Below, piece after piece: positions 44,495 to 54,129 of a stretch of DNA of 64,000 nucleotides. Below the pieces are notes generated by a model. That model saw nothing but the letters and a program-made list of their open reading frames with translations, was not told the origin of the DNA and did no database searches. The first letter of the stretch is position 1; every line of letters begins with the position of its first letter. The position numbers and the translations under genes are program-made. Source of the DNA: Dyella_B humi (GTDB taxonomy: Bacteria; Pseudomonadota; Gammaproteobacteria; Xanthomonadales; Rhodanobacteraceae); the NCBI RefSeq assembly GCF_044904605.1, contig NZ_JADIKI010000022.1, positions 1,302,001 to 1,366,000 of the forward strand. Direction: 5' to 3'.

Positions 44495-45591
44495 AGCTTG
44501 CCTTGGTGCTGCCCGGCGGCGTGGATCGCAGCGGCGAATTTCGCGTGATTCCTGCCTTCTTAGCCTTGATCGAGCGATTGGCGCGCAAGCACGACGTGCA
44601 TGTTTTCGTGCTGCACCAGGAGCCGGCACCGAACCGCTGGGAACTGGTCGGCGCGCAGATTCATAACATTGGCGACGGGTGGACGCGCTTGCGCGCCATT
44701 GCGGCGATCCGTGCCGAACATCGCCGTTCGCCGTTCGATCTCGTCCACGCCATCTTCTCCGGTTCCTGCAGCTTCATTGCGGTCACGGCCGCCAAGTTGC
44801 TCGGGCTACCAAGCGTGGTACACATCGCCGGCGGCGAACTGGTCGCACTGCATGAGATTGGCTACGGCGGTCGACGCAAGTGGAAGGGGCGATTGCGTGA
44901 AGCGCTGATATTGCGAGGCGCAGATGTGGTGACGGCGGCAAGCGCGCCGATTATCGATTCGCTGAACACACTTGGACTCGAGGCTACACGCGTGCCGTTG
45001 GGTGTCGACCTGCACACGTGGCCGCCACTGGCACCGCGCAGGCGATTGGCAAAACAGGCGCAACTGATCCACGTCGCGAGTATCAATCGCGTCAAGGACC
45101 AGCCGACCTTGTTGCGCGCGCTGGCGGTACTGGCGAGAGAGGGCTTGGAGTTTCAATTGGACATCGTTGGTGTCGACACTCTTCAAGGCGAGATGCAAGC
45201 CCTGGCCGATCAACTTGGCTTGCAGGAGCACATCCGCTTCCTCGGCTTCAAGACGCAACGCGAACTGCGCCCGCTCATGGAAGCGGCCGACCTGCTGGTG
45301 ATGTCGTCGATGCATGAAGCTGGCCCGCTGGTGCTGCTTGAGGCGGCAGTGACGGGTGTGCCAGCCGTCGGTACTGCGGTGGGCCATCTGGCGGAATGGC
45401 AGCCATCCGCGGCGCTGGCCGTGCCAGCGGGAGATTCGGCTGCCATGGCCAAAGCGATTCGCTGCGTACTCGAAGATGAAGCACTGCGTCTTCGACTCGC
45501 TGGTGAAGCGCAGTGTCGTGCAGTGCAGGAAGATGCCGATTGCACGGCGCGGCTGTTCGAGGCGTTGTATCAGCAGCTGCGCAAGGCTTGA
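44491..45591 (+). CDS. Family 4-type glycosyltransferase
   Basis: A 366-residue GT-B enzyme with a KLALVLPGGVDRSGEFRVI start, HIAGGEL, VPLGVDLHTWP, HVASINRVKDQPTLLRAL and the signature HEAGPLVLLEAAVTGVPAVGT. The ATG at 44491 overlaps the preceding stop by four bases. It is the last plus-strand gene of the run and meets the DUF308 gene tail to tail across 44 bases. Confidence 0.9.
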   Translation: MKLALVLPGGVDRSGEFRVIPAFLALIERLARKHDVHVFVLHQEPAPNRWELVGAQIHNIGDGWTRLRAIAAIRAEHRRSPFDLVHAIFSGSCSFIAVTAAKLLGLPSVVHIAGGELVALHEIGYGGRRKWKGRLREALILRGADVVTAASAPIIDSLNTLGLEATRVPLGVDLHTWPPLAPRRRLAKQAQLIHVASINRVKDQPTLLRALAVLAREGLEFQLDIVGVDTLQGEMQALADQLGLQEHIRFLGFKTQRELRPLMEAADLLVMSSMHEAGPLVLLEAAVTGVPAVGTAVGHLAEWQPSAALAVPAGDSAAMAKAIRCVLEDEALRLRLAGEAQCRAVQEDADCTARLFEALYQQLRKA

Positions 45592-45635
45592 AGCCTGGTT
45601 ATGCCTTCCGTGGCCGTGTCGTAAAGCCTCATGCA

Positions 45636-47018
45636 TCAAGGCCCGGTCGTTTTGGTGTGCCGCTTCGCTTCCACTTCCCGCTGGATCGGGCCCATGCTCC
45701 GGATCGGCTGGCCCTTGATCACCATCGAGGCGTAGCGCCACGCGTGCCGGCAAGAGACGATCAAGCTGTACCAACCCAAGGGAGCGGGCTGGATCGCCGC
45801 ATTCATGGCGCGCGCATAGTCGAGCACCAGACCTGGTGTCCACGCCATCGCTTCGGCGCGTTTGCGCAGCTGGGCGGCCACCCATAGTTCCGAATTCAGC
45901 ATGGCGCGTAGGAAAACCATCAGCCCCACGCCATCGCGAGCCAGGCTGCCTTCCAGTGCGGCTTCCAGGCAATGCGCGACGGTGCTGGAGCAGTTGCGGC
46001 TGGTGAGGTTATAGGTGGTGTCCTGACGATAGCGTTGCCAGAACGCTAGCAGCCGACCGCGATCGTAATCAGTGAAACGCACTTGCGCGGTGGAATTGCA
46101 CCAGCCGGCCGCTTCGATGGCATACGAAGGCAGGAACCTGCCATCCACATTGTTCTCGGCCGTTGCACGGAGCATCTGCGCGAAGTCGCCGCCGGTGCGG
46201 TCGATCTCCACGGCCGGGTAGTGGCTCACATAGATATCCGGCGTGCATTCCAGCGCCGCGTGACCGGTGGACACGACACCCTTGCCGTCGACGGCGGCGA
46301 TGTAGCGATCTACCAGTGGATGCGGTACCACGTCTTCGGCGGAACCGGCCGGCGTCCACACATGCACCACTAGCTCGCCGGCATCGCCCGCCGCCGCTTC
46401 GGGCTTCAACTCGCGCTCCGTCGGTGGCAGGCCATGTGCCAGCAGCAGCGAAAGCGCGGCGTTATCCGGCAGGCGCTTCAGGCGCACGGCGTGACGCAGC
46501 AGTCCGATGCCGGAAAGGAACAGACCCATGCCGATGCAGTAAGGCACCGTGCCTGCATAGAAGGTGGGATACGGCTCGAACATAAAGGCCGCGAAAAGCA
46601 CTTCCAGCACGCCAGTCACCAGCGACAAACGCCAGCCTCTGAAGCGCACCACGGCCGCCGCGGCGATGCGGAAGCCGCCGTCGATCAGAAAGCACAGCCC
46701 GAACAGCATCGCCAGAATCACGCTGGCCGTATGGTGCGCGTCGATGATCAATAGACCCAGCACCAGGAACGCCGTGCCGCGCGCCTTGCGCAGCACCGCC
46801 GTGGTGCCCGGTCGCGGTGACGACACCACCAAGGTCACGACGGCCTCGATCAGCATCAGATAACCGAACACATGGATGGGGAAGTACATCACGCCATCCA
46901 GCGCATCGACAAAGATCGCCGCGCCCAGCACCGCCCACAGTGCGCCTATCGCAGCCAGCAACGGCCAGCGCCGCTTAATGAAATCCGTGCCCAACAGAAG
47001 CAGACCGAGTCGAACCAT
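45636..47018 (-). CDS. DUF308/HdeD membrane domain fused to a cysteine-peptidase-like domain
   Basis: A 460-residue protein. Residues about 1-190 hold six membrane helices of the HdeD/DUF308 type (RRWPLLAAIGALWAVLGAAI, HASVILAMLFGLCFLIDGGF and others). The C-terminal part has VVSTGHAALECTP, YVSHYPAVEI, and YNLTSRNCSSTVAHCLEAAL: a histidine before an Asn-Cys-x3-V block, a layout seen in circularly permuted papain-fold (LRAT/NlpC-like) domains. This fusion is unusual. The ATG at 47018 follows GGAGAA. Function is unknown; the peptidase-like call is tentative. Confidence 0.65.
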   Translation of the reverse strand: MVRLGLLLLGTDFIKRRWPLLAAIGALWAVLGAAIFVDALDGVMYFPIHVFGYLMLIEAVVTLVVSSPRPGTTAVLRKARGTAFLVLGLLIIDAHHTASVILAMLFGLCFLIDGGFRIAAAAVVRFRGWRLSLVTGVLEVLFAAFMFEPYPTFYAGTVPYCIGMGLFLSGIGLLRHAVRLKRLPDNAALSLLLAHGLPPTERELKPEAAAGDAGELVVHVWTPAGSAEDVVPHPLVDRYIAAVDGKGVVSTGHAALECTPDIYVSHYPAVEIDRTGGDFAQMLRATAENNVDGRFLPSYAIEAAGWCNSTAQVRFTDYDRGRLLAFWQRYRQDTTYNLTSRNCSSTVAHCLEAALEGSLARDGVGLMVFLRAMLNSELWVAAQLRKRAEAMAWTPGLVLDYARAMNAAIQPAPLGWYSLIVSCRHAWRYASMVIKGQPIRSMGPIQREVEAKRHTKTTGP

Positions 47019-47056
47019 GCATCGTTCTCCGTCGATAAGCGTCCTTGACAACCCGC

Positions 47057-48280
47057 TCAGGCTGCGCTGCGCGAGCGCGCCAGAAACACCGCGAACACCG
47101 CGCAACCCAGTGCGATCATCCCCGGTAAGCCGAACAGCGCATTCACGCCCATCGCCACACCTGCCAGTGTCGGGCCGGCCAGCGCGCCCAGACCCCAGGC
47201 CATGCCCATCACCGCGTACACACCTACCAGATCGCTACCCTCGAAGCGGCTACCCACCATCGCCAGCATCACCGTATAGATGCCCACGAACAGGCCGCCC
47301 CACACAAACACTACACTGAAAGCGAGCCATGCATGGCTCAGCGCGAACGGCCACACCAGCGCGCCGAACGCGGAGATCAGCGCCAGCACCATCACTAGTC
47401 GCCGCTTGTCCATGCGGTCCGCCAGCCAGCCTATCGGCAACTGCAACAGGATCGCGCCCAGCATCAGCGTGGAGATCAATTGCATCGCCTGGCTCTCGGT
47501 CCAGCCTTGCCCAGTCGCATACAACGCGATGAACGACAACCCCGCCGTTTCCACGCCGGCATTGAGTACGGTAGTAGCCATCGCCACCGGTGCCAGCCGC
47601 AGATACTTCATAGGCTGGGCGGACTCCGGTCGGCTGCGTAGGGGCGCGGTGACCCATGGCAGCGCGAGAAACACCGCTGCGCCCAGCGCGATGGCGGCGC
47701 CGACCAGATACGCCTGCGTGCGCACCCCCAGCACCGACAGCAGCGCCGGTCCCAGCACCATGCCCAGCGACAGCGACGCGGTATAGATCGCCATGGTGCG
47801 TCCGCGCGCCTGTTCCGTGCTGAGCACATTGGTCCAGGTCTCCGACATCACAAACAGGGCCTCGGCCGCCGCGCCGAGCACTATGCGCAGCGGAAACCAC
47901 CACAGCACATTGCCAATGCTGGTGAACAGGGCGAGCGTGATGGCCGTGACCAATAACGCGAGCATCGCCAGGCTCCGCGCGCCCAGTCGCGCCGCCAGCA
48001 TCGGCATCATCGGTGCGATCAGCAGCACGCCTAGCGCATGCATCGCCGCGTTGATGCCAATGAACGTGCTGGAGTGGCCACGCTGTTCGAGGCTCATCGC
48101 GATCAGTGGCGCGGAGAGGCTATAGCTCAGGCCGAAGATGGTGGCTGCGGCGATCACCGCTCCCGTGGAAAAGTGGCGCCGCCACAGCGCCGCGCTGCCG
48201 GCACTCGCTGCTGCTGCCGCAACGCGCCCGTCGGGCGGCGGCGCCAACTGCTGTCTTTCCTGATCGGCCCGATCGCGCAT
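47057..48280 (-). CDS. Major facilitator superfamily transporter
   Basis: A 407-residue protein with twelve hydrophobic segments and an MFS A-like loop (AARLGARSLA between helices 2 and 3) and the corresponding loop LADRMDKRRLVMV in the second half. It resembles the YcaD/sugar-efflux-like drug:proton antiporters. It lies about 40 bases upstream of the DUF308-fusion gene on the same strand and may share its transcript. Substrate not predictable. Confidence 0.88.
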   Translation of the reverse strand: MRDRADQERQQLAPPPDGRVAAAAASAGSAALWRRHFSTGAVIAAATIFGLSYSLSAPLIAMSLEQRGHSSTFIGINAAMHALGVLLIAPMMPMLAARLGARSLAMLALLVTAITLALFTSIGNVLWWFPLRIVLGAAAEALFVMSETWTNVLSTEQARGRTMAIYTASLSLGMVLGPALLSVLGVRTQAYLVGAAIALGAAVFLALPWVTAPLRSRPESAQPMKYLRLAPVAMATTVLNAGVETAGLSFIALYATGQGWTESQAMQLISTLMLGAILLQLPIGWLADRMDKRRLVMVLALISAFGALVWPFALSHAWLAFSVVFVWGGLFVGIYTVMLAMVGSRFEGSDLVGVYAVMGMAWGLGALAGPTLAGVAMGVNALFGLPGMIALGCAVFAVFLARSRSAA

Positions 48281-48867
48281 GCCATGCCCTCGCTGGCGTC
48301 GCTACGCAATGGCCCGAGCTTAGCCGATAACGGCCACTGACTTCGTGGCTAACACGATGGCGCGAGCAATCGGTCTAGCGTATCTGCGCGCGCACGCTCG
48401 ATCTACCGGCCGCGTCAGGTGGAATAGAAGGTTTCGGCCGGCTTCAGTTCTTCCATTTTCTTCACGATCAATTCACCACTGCGCATCGCTGTGCGCGCAT
48501 ACGGCTCCAGCAGAAGTCATCATCATCACGAGTGGCAGGAAAACACTTCTGCTGACAAAGCGGAGTTGCATCTTAAATTTACGCATCTCCAAAAACATCG
48601 TGATTAGCTTCACACCCACACCATCTCATCCTCAACCTGAAACGCGCCATGTGGTACTTACATCGTATTGACGATGTTCGTTTGCGTTTTACAGGGGCAC
48701 TCCAGAACACCAGTCATTAACGATCAGGCGCGTCCTGAAATGACATGTGCAAAGTGCTAGTGCCTTGCACATGATTCGTGCGCGCTCGTCGTTTTGTCGA
48801 ATTGATTCAATGCGGCCTTTTCAGCCAGCAAAGGCTAAATGGTCGCGCTTTAACAGGGGAAGGGGTG
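48281..48867. promoter_or_regulatory. Leader of the autotransporter with a 9-bp inverted repeat
   Basis: About 590 bases without an intact gene. CATGTGCAA at 48744-48752 and its exact inverse TTGCACATG at 48775-48783 form a 22-base-spaced operator-like pair upstream of the autotransporter start. TTGACG at 48668 followed by TACAGG after 16 bases is a weak sigma-70-like candidate. A possible gene remnant lies at 48414-48516 on the other strand. Confidence 0.4.
48414..48516 (-). pseudogene. Possible remnant of a protein-coding gene (C-terminal fragment)
   Basis: The minus strand reads LLEPYARTAMRSGELIVKKM then EELKPAETFYST and a stop, a plausible protein C-terminus of about 33 residues, but the frame is closed by TGA immediately upstream, inside a run of TGA triplets. 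It may be the tail of a decayed gene or chance. No family is recognised. Confidence 0.25.
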
Positions 48868-51800
48868 GTGAACAAAAAAATCGACGCGTCGAGCATCGAG
48901 CTGTGGCGGTATTACCGAAGGCAGCCGTATCTGTTCGCGCAGCTTCCAGAAACCTGGCAGCTTTCCATCGAGCAGAATTACGCCGAGGCAATGAAGCGTT
49001 TGAGACAGCGGCAGCGTCGCAAGGCGATACCCATTTCGATCATGGCGACCTTGGCAGCGCTGAGCGTGTCGAAGGCGAAATCCGCGACGACCTACACTGC
49101 CACACTGACAGGAACTTCGTCTGACACGTCATACCACACGTCCACGGATGCTAGCGGCAACCTGGTCTACGGCTTCAACAGCGGTGACAGCATCAATACC
49201 ACGGGCAGCGGCGCCAACGTTTACAGCGTTGATCTTGAGAACAGTAGTCCAAAAGTCATTCTGCAAGCAGGAGCGAATGGAACAGGTCAGCTGAGCTTTT
49301 CCACCACGCGGCCGGCGGTCGGATCCTGGGGCGTCGTGGATACGATCAACGTGCAGGGCGGGGCCAATCTCACCGTTAACGGCAACAGCACCATCTACGC
49401 CCAGGCTGACGATACGTTGAACAGCGCTGCGACCGGTGTGCGCGTTTATCAAGGCACAGCCACGTTCAACGGCACCACGTCTATCACTACGTATACGCCC
49501 GGTTATTCGCAGGGACTGTGGGTCTATCAGGGACATGTCACCTTCAATGGCGATGCTTCCTTCACCGCGCAGGCGCGCGGTTCGTCCACCAGCGCCATCT
49601 ATAACTCAGGCGGTGGAATCGGCAATGTGGTCATCAACGGCAATGCCACGGTGGTGGGTTACGGCATCTGGCCCAGCGACAACGTGCATGGCATTTACAA
49701 CGATGGACAGAACACCAAGCTAACCATCAACGGCAATCTAACTTTATCTGCCACATCGAACGGTTCCACCGTGATGGGCATACGTAATCAGGGCAATCTG
49801 CGTATTTCGGGCAATGCCACCATCACGGCCAATGGCCCGCGTTCGGCATACGGCATCGACAATACGCATCGCACGGCGCGCACCTATGTTGGCGGTGATC
49901 TCGACGTATCGGTGACCAATACCACCGGTTACGTACCCTTCGGCAACCCTACCGGATTGAGCAACCTGTACGGCATGGGCGGCTCCATGACCTTTGGCGG
50001 CGCGGCAAGCGTCAAGGTCACGGCAACCACTGAAACCTATGCGATCAATAACAATGGCGTGGTGTCGTTCACCAACACCGACAAGACGGCAGTACTACGT
50101 GCAAGCACCAGTTGTTCGACCTGCGATGTCTACGGAATTTTGAACAGCGGCGGAAGCGTTGCGTTGGCGGGTGGTCTCGATGTTTACGAGTCGACGTCCG
50201 GAACGGGGCATCGCTATGCCATCTGGAACGTTGCCACCAGCGGGAACAACGCCCAGGTCACCGTCAATCAGGCGGGCAATCAATCCATAAAAGTGGACGG
50301 CGACGTGCTGACCGGTAGCGTGACGGACACGTCGACCGGCACGGTCTACAGCGGCACGACGACACTGAACTTCGACGACAGCTCGTCGTATCTGAAGGGG
50401 CTTGTGCTTGGCTACACCGCCACTGGCATAGCGAAGTTGTCCTTTACCAACGGCGCAAGCTGGATACCCACCGGCACCGGCACGCTGTCCACGGACTTCG
50501 GATCCGGCAGCCTCACCATCGGCTCTGGAAGTGCGATTGACATGGCTGCCAGCTGGGGCACGTTTTCGCCCGGCAGCGTTCCATCACACAGCTTGCGCAC
50601 CTTGCAGATCGGCAGTAGCGCCAGCAGCGGCGCTTCGGTGAATCTCGCTGACGGCGCCGTGTTCACGCTGCTGAGCGATGTTCGCAACGCGCAGGCGGAC
50701 AAGGTGGTGTTCGGCAGTGGCATCACTGCGTTTACTGCACAGGGCACGCAGGCCGTGCGCATTGCTTACGATCCCGTGCTCGATGACACCTCATGGGTCA
50801 GCGCTTCGGCGATCCAAAGTGGTGTCTCTATCGCAGCTTCCAGTCCCATCGTGATTGTCGATGCCAGTTCTGCGGCGAGTGGCGCGGCGAGCTTCCAGGC
50901 TGTGCGCGGCCTGACCAGCCAATGGAGCACGACTTATGAGAACGCGCTGGTGCGCTTCTCTTACGTGCCCGAGGTCAGCCTCAGTTCCAACCGCAAGCAG
51001 ATACTGCTGGCCGGCATCGATATTCTCGGCAACGGTACGAGCACGAGCGGTAGCACTGGGAACAGTTCGAGTTCCAGCGGCAGTTCCGGTACGACAACGG
51101 GTTCAAGTACCGGCACGACCAGCACTTCGAGTACCGGCACCTCCAGTACAGGAAGTGGCACGCCCACGGGTTCCGTAGTGGCTACGACGGGTAGCGGAAC
51201 CACGACGCAGTCCGTCAATGCGGTCACCATTACACCTTCCACCGGCGTACTGGTGGCGGGCGATGCTGCGCTCGCGCTTTCCAACATCTGGCAGATCGAG
51301 GAGCAGGCGGTGTCCCGTCGCAGCGAATCGCTGCGTGCGGAAAAAGATTCCGCGGAGTCTGCGCTGTGGGTAGACACGGATGGAGGCGACTTCAACGGCA
51401 GCAGCAGTTATGGCCGCACATATCGGCAAACCGTGACGAACGCGTCGATCGGCGCGGAACGACAAGCGGATTTCGATGGCGGGCACAGCGCCACCGGCCT
51501 GGTCTATACGCATACGCAATCCCACGCCAGCTTGCAGGATGGTAGGGCCGATCTGCGTGGCGATTCGCTAGGCGCCTACGGCAGCTGGAATGCCAATCAA
51601 GGCTTGTTTGCCGACGTGGTGGCGCGCGTCGGACAGTTGCGCAACAGCTATACCTCGGCGGATTCGTTCGGCATCACCGCGGGCCACTACCGTTCGCGCG
51701 CAGCCAGCGTTTCCGTTCGCGCGGGCCGGCGCTTTCAAGGTGCGCGGGGTGGATACATCGAACCGCAGGTGCAAGCGGCCTATGGCTCGATTGGCTCCAG

Positions 51801-52164
51801 CAGCTACACCGCCAGCAACGGCGTGCGCTTCAATGTGAATTCGAATCACACATTCCAGTCACGCGCCGGCGTGCTGTTCGGCAAGGCGTTTTCTCTTTCG
51901 ACATTGACTACCGGTGACGTGTATACGCGCGTGGCGGTGGTGCATACGATCGGCGATCGGCCGGACATCACCGCATCGCTCGATGGCGGTTCTTTGCCGG
52001 TGGTACTGCCGGCGCGGCACGCCACGACCGGTGAAGCTGCGGTGGGAGGACATGTTGCGTTGGCTGGGCGCTGGAGTGTTTTTGCCGAAGCGGGGCGTAC
52101 ATCCAGGAATGACGTGGTAGCCGGTGGATGGCGTGCAAGTGCGGGAGTGAGGTTGAACTTTTAA
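48868..52164 (+). CDS. Autotransporter (type Va secretion) with beta-helical passenger
   Basis: A 1,098-residue protein. An unusually long polar N-terminus (about 60 residues, MNKKIDASSIELW to RQRQRRKA) precedes a hydrophobic signal core (IPISIMATLAALSVSKAKSA). The passenger runs to about residue 715 with many short Asn/Gly/Thr-rich strands typical of a beta helix. A Ser/Thr/Gly linker (roughly bases 51037-51180) leads to a C-terminal barrel of about 280 residues ending in GVRLNF, with the terminal phenylalanine expected for autotransporters. The GTG at 48868 follows GGGGAAGGGG. Likely adhesin or surface protein. Confidence 0.88.
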   Translation: MNKKIDASSIELWRYYRRQPYLFAQLPETWQLSIEQNYAEAMKRLRQRQRRKAIPISIMATLAALSVSKAKSATTYTATLTGTSSDTSYHTSTDASGNLVYGFNSGDSINTTGSGANVYSVDLENSSPKVILQAGANGTGQLSFSTTRPAVGSWGVVDTINVQGGANLTVNGNSTIYAQADDTLNSAATGVRVYQGTATFNGTTSITTYTPGYSQGLWVYQGHVTFNGDASFTAQARGSSTSAIYNSGGGIGNVVINGNATVVGYGIWPSDNVHGIYNDGQNTKLTINGNLTLSATSNGSTVMGIRNQGNLRISGNATITANGPRSAYGIDNTHRTARTYVGGDLDVSVTNTTGYVPFGNPTGLSNLYGMGGSMTFGGAASVKVTATTETYAINNNGVVSFTNTDKTAVLRASTSCSTCDVYGILNSGGSVALAGGLDVYESTSGTGHRYAIWNVATSGNNAQVTVNQAGNQSIKVDGDVLTGSVTDTSTGTVYSGTTTLNFDDSSSYLKGLVLGYTATGIAKLSFTNGASWIPTGTGTLSTDFGSGSLTIGSGSAIDMAASWGTFSPGSVPSHSLRTLQIGSSASSGASVNLADGAVFTLLSDVRNAQADKVVFGSGITAFTAQGTQAVRIAYDPVLDDTSWVSASAIQSGVSIAASSPIVIVDASSAASGAASFQAVRGLTSQWSTTYENALVRFSYVPEVSLSSNRKQILLAGIDILGNGTSTSGSTGNSSSSSGSSGTTTGSSTGTTSTSSTGTSSTGSGTPTGSVVATTGSGTTTQSVNAVTITPSTGVLVAGDAALALSNIWQIEEQAVSRRSESLRAEKDSAESALWVDTDGGDFNGSSSYGRTYRQTVTNASIGAERQADFDGGHSATGLVYTHTQSHASLQDGRADLRGDSLGAYGSWNANQGLFADVVARVGQLRNSYTSADSFGITAGHYRSRAASVSVRAGRRFQGARGGYIEPQVQAAYGSIGSSSYTASNGVRFNVNSNHTFQSRAGVLFGKAFSLSTLTTGDVYTRVAVVHTIGDRPDITASLDGGSLPVVLPARHATTGEAAVGGHVALAGRWSVFAEAGRTSRNDVVAGGWRASAGVRLNF

Positions 52165-52253
52165 GATTCACTCTTTCATGAGGCAAGATCGGGCTTGGCT
52201 CCAGGGTGTGTAGATCACTATGCTTCCCGAGTCAGTTATCGAAAAAGGCTCGC

Positions 52254-52898
52254 ATGAACAACCGCATTAACACCGTCATCTTCGATCTCGGCAACGTCCT
52301 GATCGGCTGGGACCCACGCCGTCTGTACCGGCAGCTGATCGAAGACGAAGAGCGCATGGAATGGTTCCTGCGCGAGGTGTGCAACAGCGAATGGAACGAG
52401 CAGCAGGATGCGGGGCGCTCCTGGGCGAAAGGTACCGCCTTGCTGCGCGCCCGTTTTCCCGAGCATGCCGAGCTGATCGATGCGTATCACCTGCGCTGGG
52501 AAGAAACGCTGGTCGGCCCCATCGAAGGCAGCGTTGCACTGCTGGCGGAGCTCAAGGCGAGCGGCGTGCGTGTGCTGGCACTCACCAACTGGTCGCAGGA
52601 AACCTTTCCGATTGCGCGGCAGCGCTATCCGTTCCTGCAGTGGTTCGAGGGTATCGTGGTATCCGGCGAGGAGCGATTGGTGAAGCCCGATCCGCGTATC
52701 TATCAGTGCTTGCTGGAGCGCTACTCGGTGGATCCGGCCAAGGCGCTTTATATCGACGACTCCGCGCGCAATGTTGCGGCAGCTGAAGCGTTAGGCATGC
52801 AGGGGTGGTGGTTTCGCGATCCTGCAGGATTGCGGCAACGGTTGGTAGATTTGAGGTTGATCGACGGTGCGAAGTCTCTCTCCGTCCCTTATGTGTAG
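52254..52898 (+). CDS. HAD-family phosphatase (YihX-like)
   Basis: A 214-residue haloacid dehalogenase-like hydrolase. Motif I is IFDLGNVLIGWDP (first aspartate is the nucleophile; the usual second Asp is replaced by Asn), motif II is LALTNWS, motif III is the lysine in LVKPDPRIYQ and motif IV is LYIDDSARNV. The DLGNVLI form is typical of the YihX/epoxide-hydrolase N-terminal-like group. The ATG at 52254 follows AAAGGCTCGC. Its last codons approach a degenerate family B palindrome at about 52874-52909. Probable small-molecule phosphatase. Confidence 0.88.
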   Translation: MNNRINTVIFDLGNVLIGWDPRRLYRQLIEDEERMEWFLREVCNSEWNEQQDAGRSWAKGTALLRARFPEHAELIDAYHLRWEETLVGPIEGSVALLAELKASGVRVLALTNWSQETFPIARQRYPFLQWFEGIVVSGEERLVKPDPRIYQCLLERYSVDPAKALYIDDSARNVAAAEALGMQGWWFRDPAGLRQRLVDLRLIDGAKSLSVPYV

Positions 52899-52923
52899 CG
52901 GGGAGAGGGCAGTGTAGGGAACC

Positions 52924-54129
52924 CTAAAAATGCTCCAACGCTGCCCTAACCACATATAGCGTATCCATCCGCGGCACAGGACCGGTCAACCAGGTGAGGA
53001 TGCGCCGCCCATGCCTCAGCGTCACCCAGCTTTGCCCCTGCAGCCAAACCTGCGTACGCACCATGTCGGCGCGTTCCTGCTTGGCCTCTTCGGTGGGCCG
53101 AATGCGATTCCGGACGCAACGTCCGGCCTCACTCACGGACCGCGACCATTCAATGCCAGGGAGCGCATTCAGCCATAACGCCGAACACGACACCTGCGTG
53201 AGCATTTGCCGGCGTGACAGCGCACGCAACAGAACGGGGCAGTTCGGTTCGATACGATCGAGCACCGCGCTCGGCACGGCGTTGTCGTAATAGCGCGCCA
53301 CCATGCGCAGCGGCGGCAACGCCCACCACGGCGATTCGCCGCTGCGTTCGTTCCACAGTACCTCCCAATCGCTGGCGAGCATGCGCGTGGCGAGCAGGGA
53401 AATGTCGTTGAGATGCAGAAGGCGCAGGCTGCGTCCGCAGATATTGCCGGCGGCATGCAGCAGCAGGTGGCTCATCAAGGCGCCGTTCGACGGATAGGGA
53501 TTCAAGCCGGGCACAGGTTGGCTCGGATAGATTCGTTCGGTGATGTCGACCGTGGAGATGGGCAGCCGCTCCTGGATGCGCGTATGCAGCTCAATATTGA
53601 TCGGCGTGTCGCGATGCTCGCCCAGGCCCGTCACCGTCTCGCCGGCGGCAGGTTTGAAGGTTCGGTGCTTCCATTGCGTGAACGACTCCACGTAGCCAAG
53701 CGCCTGCAGCAGCTTGCCGGTTCGCTCCGCGTCGCTTTCGCGCACCAGCAGATCGATATCGGCCATCGGTCGCTCGCCGGGCGCATAGAGTCCGATCGCA
53801 TGCAGCGCCGAACCCTTCAGTGCAACGATGGCGACGCCGGCCGATCGCGCTTCGGCATCGATGCGCCTGAGCAGTTCCGCAATCCGCTGGTGACGCTGTT
53901 CGACGTGCTCGCGCTGATTGGCCAGGAACCGCCGCCACGCCATGTTCTGCCAGGTCGAATAGCCACATAGCAGCGGCGCGACACCATGCGCGGCTGCCGC
54001 GGCCGAGGCGAGGCGCCATTCCAGTTCGTTCCAATCGGGCGCGGTGCTACCCGGACGCGCCAGTTCGCACGCCAGCGTTTCGGTGGTGCGGCGCAGGCCG
54101 GCTTTAACAAGTTTGAGCGGTGGCAGCAT
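52924..54129 (-). CDS. Nucleotidyltransferase-fold protein (NTP_transf_5-like)
   Basis: A 401-residue protein with the minimal nucleotidyltransferase motif: Lys105-Gly-Ser in IVALKGSALHAIG and the paired aspartates Asp124 and Asp126 in RPMADIDLLV, then a third acidic residue candidate in NIELHTRIQE. The rest is helical. This family is found next to HprK-like kinases in some lasso-peptide and related clusters, where members modify the product. The start lies 26 bases inside the end of the radical SAM gene on the same strand, so the two are co-translated. Substrate unknown. Confidence 0.82.
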   Translation of the reverse strand: MLPPLKLVKAGLRRTTETLACELARPGSTAPDWNELEWRLASAAAAAHGVAPLLCGYSTWQNMAWRRFLANQREHVEQRHQRIAELLRRIDAEARSAGVAIVALKGSALHAIGLYAPGERPMADIDLLVRESDAERTGKLLQALGYVESFTQWKHRTFKPAAGETVTGLGEHRDTPINIELHTRIQERLPISTVDITERIYPSQPVPGLNPYPSNGALMSHLLLHAAGNICGRSLRLLHLNDISLLATRMLASDWEVLWNERSGESPWWALPPLRMVARYYDNAVPSAVLDRIEPNCPVLLRALSRRQMLTQVSCSALWLNALPGIEWSRSVSEAGRCVRNRIRPTEEAKQERADMVRTQVWLQGQSWVTLRHGRRILTWLTGPVPRMDTLYVVRAALEHF

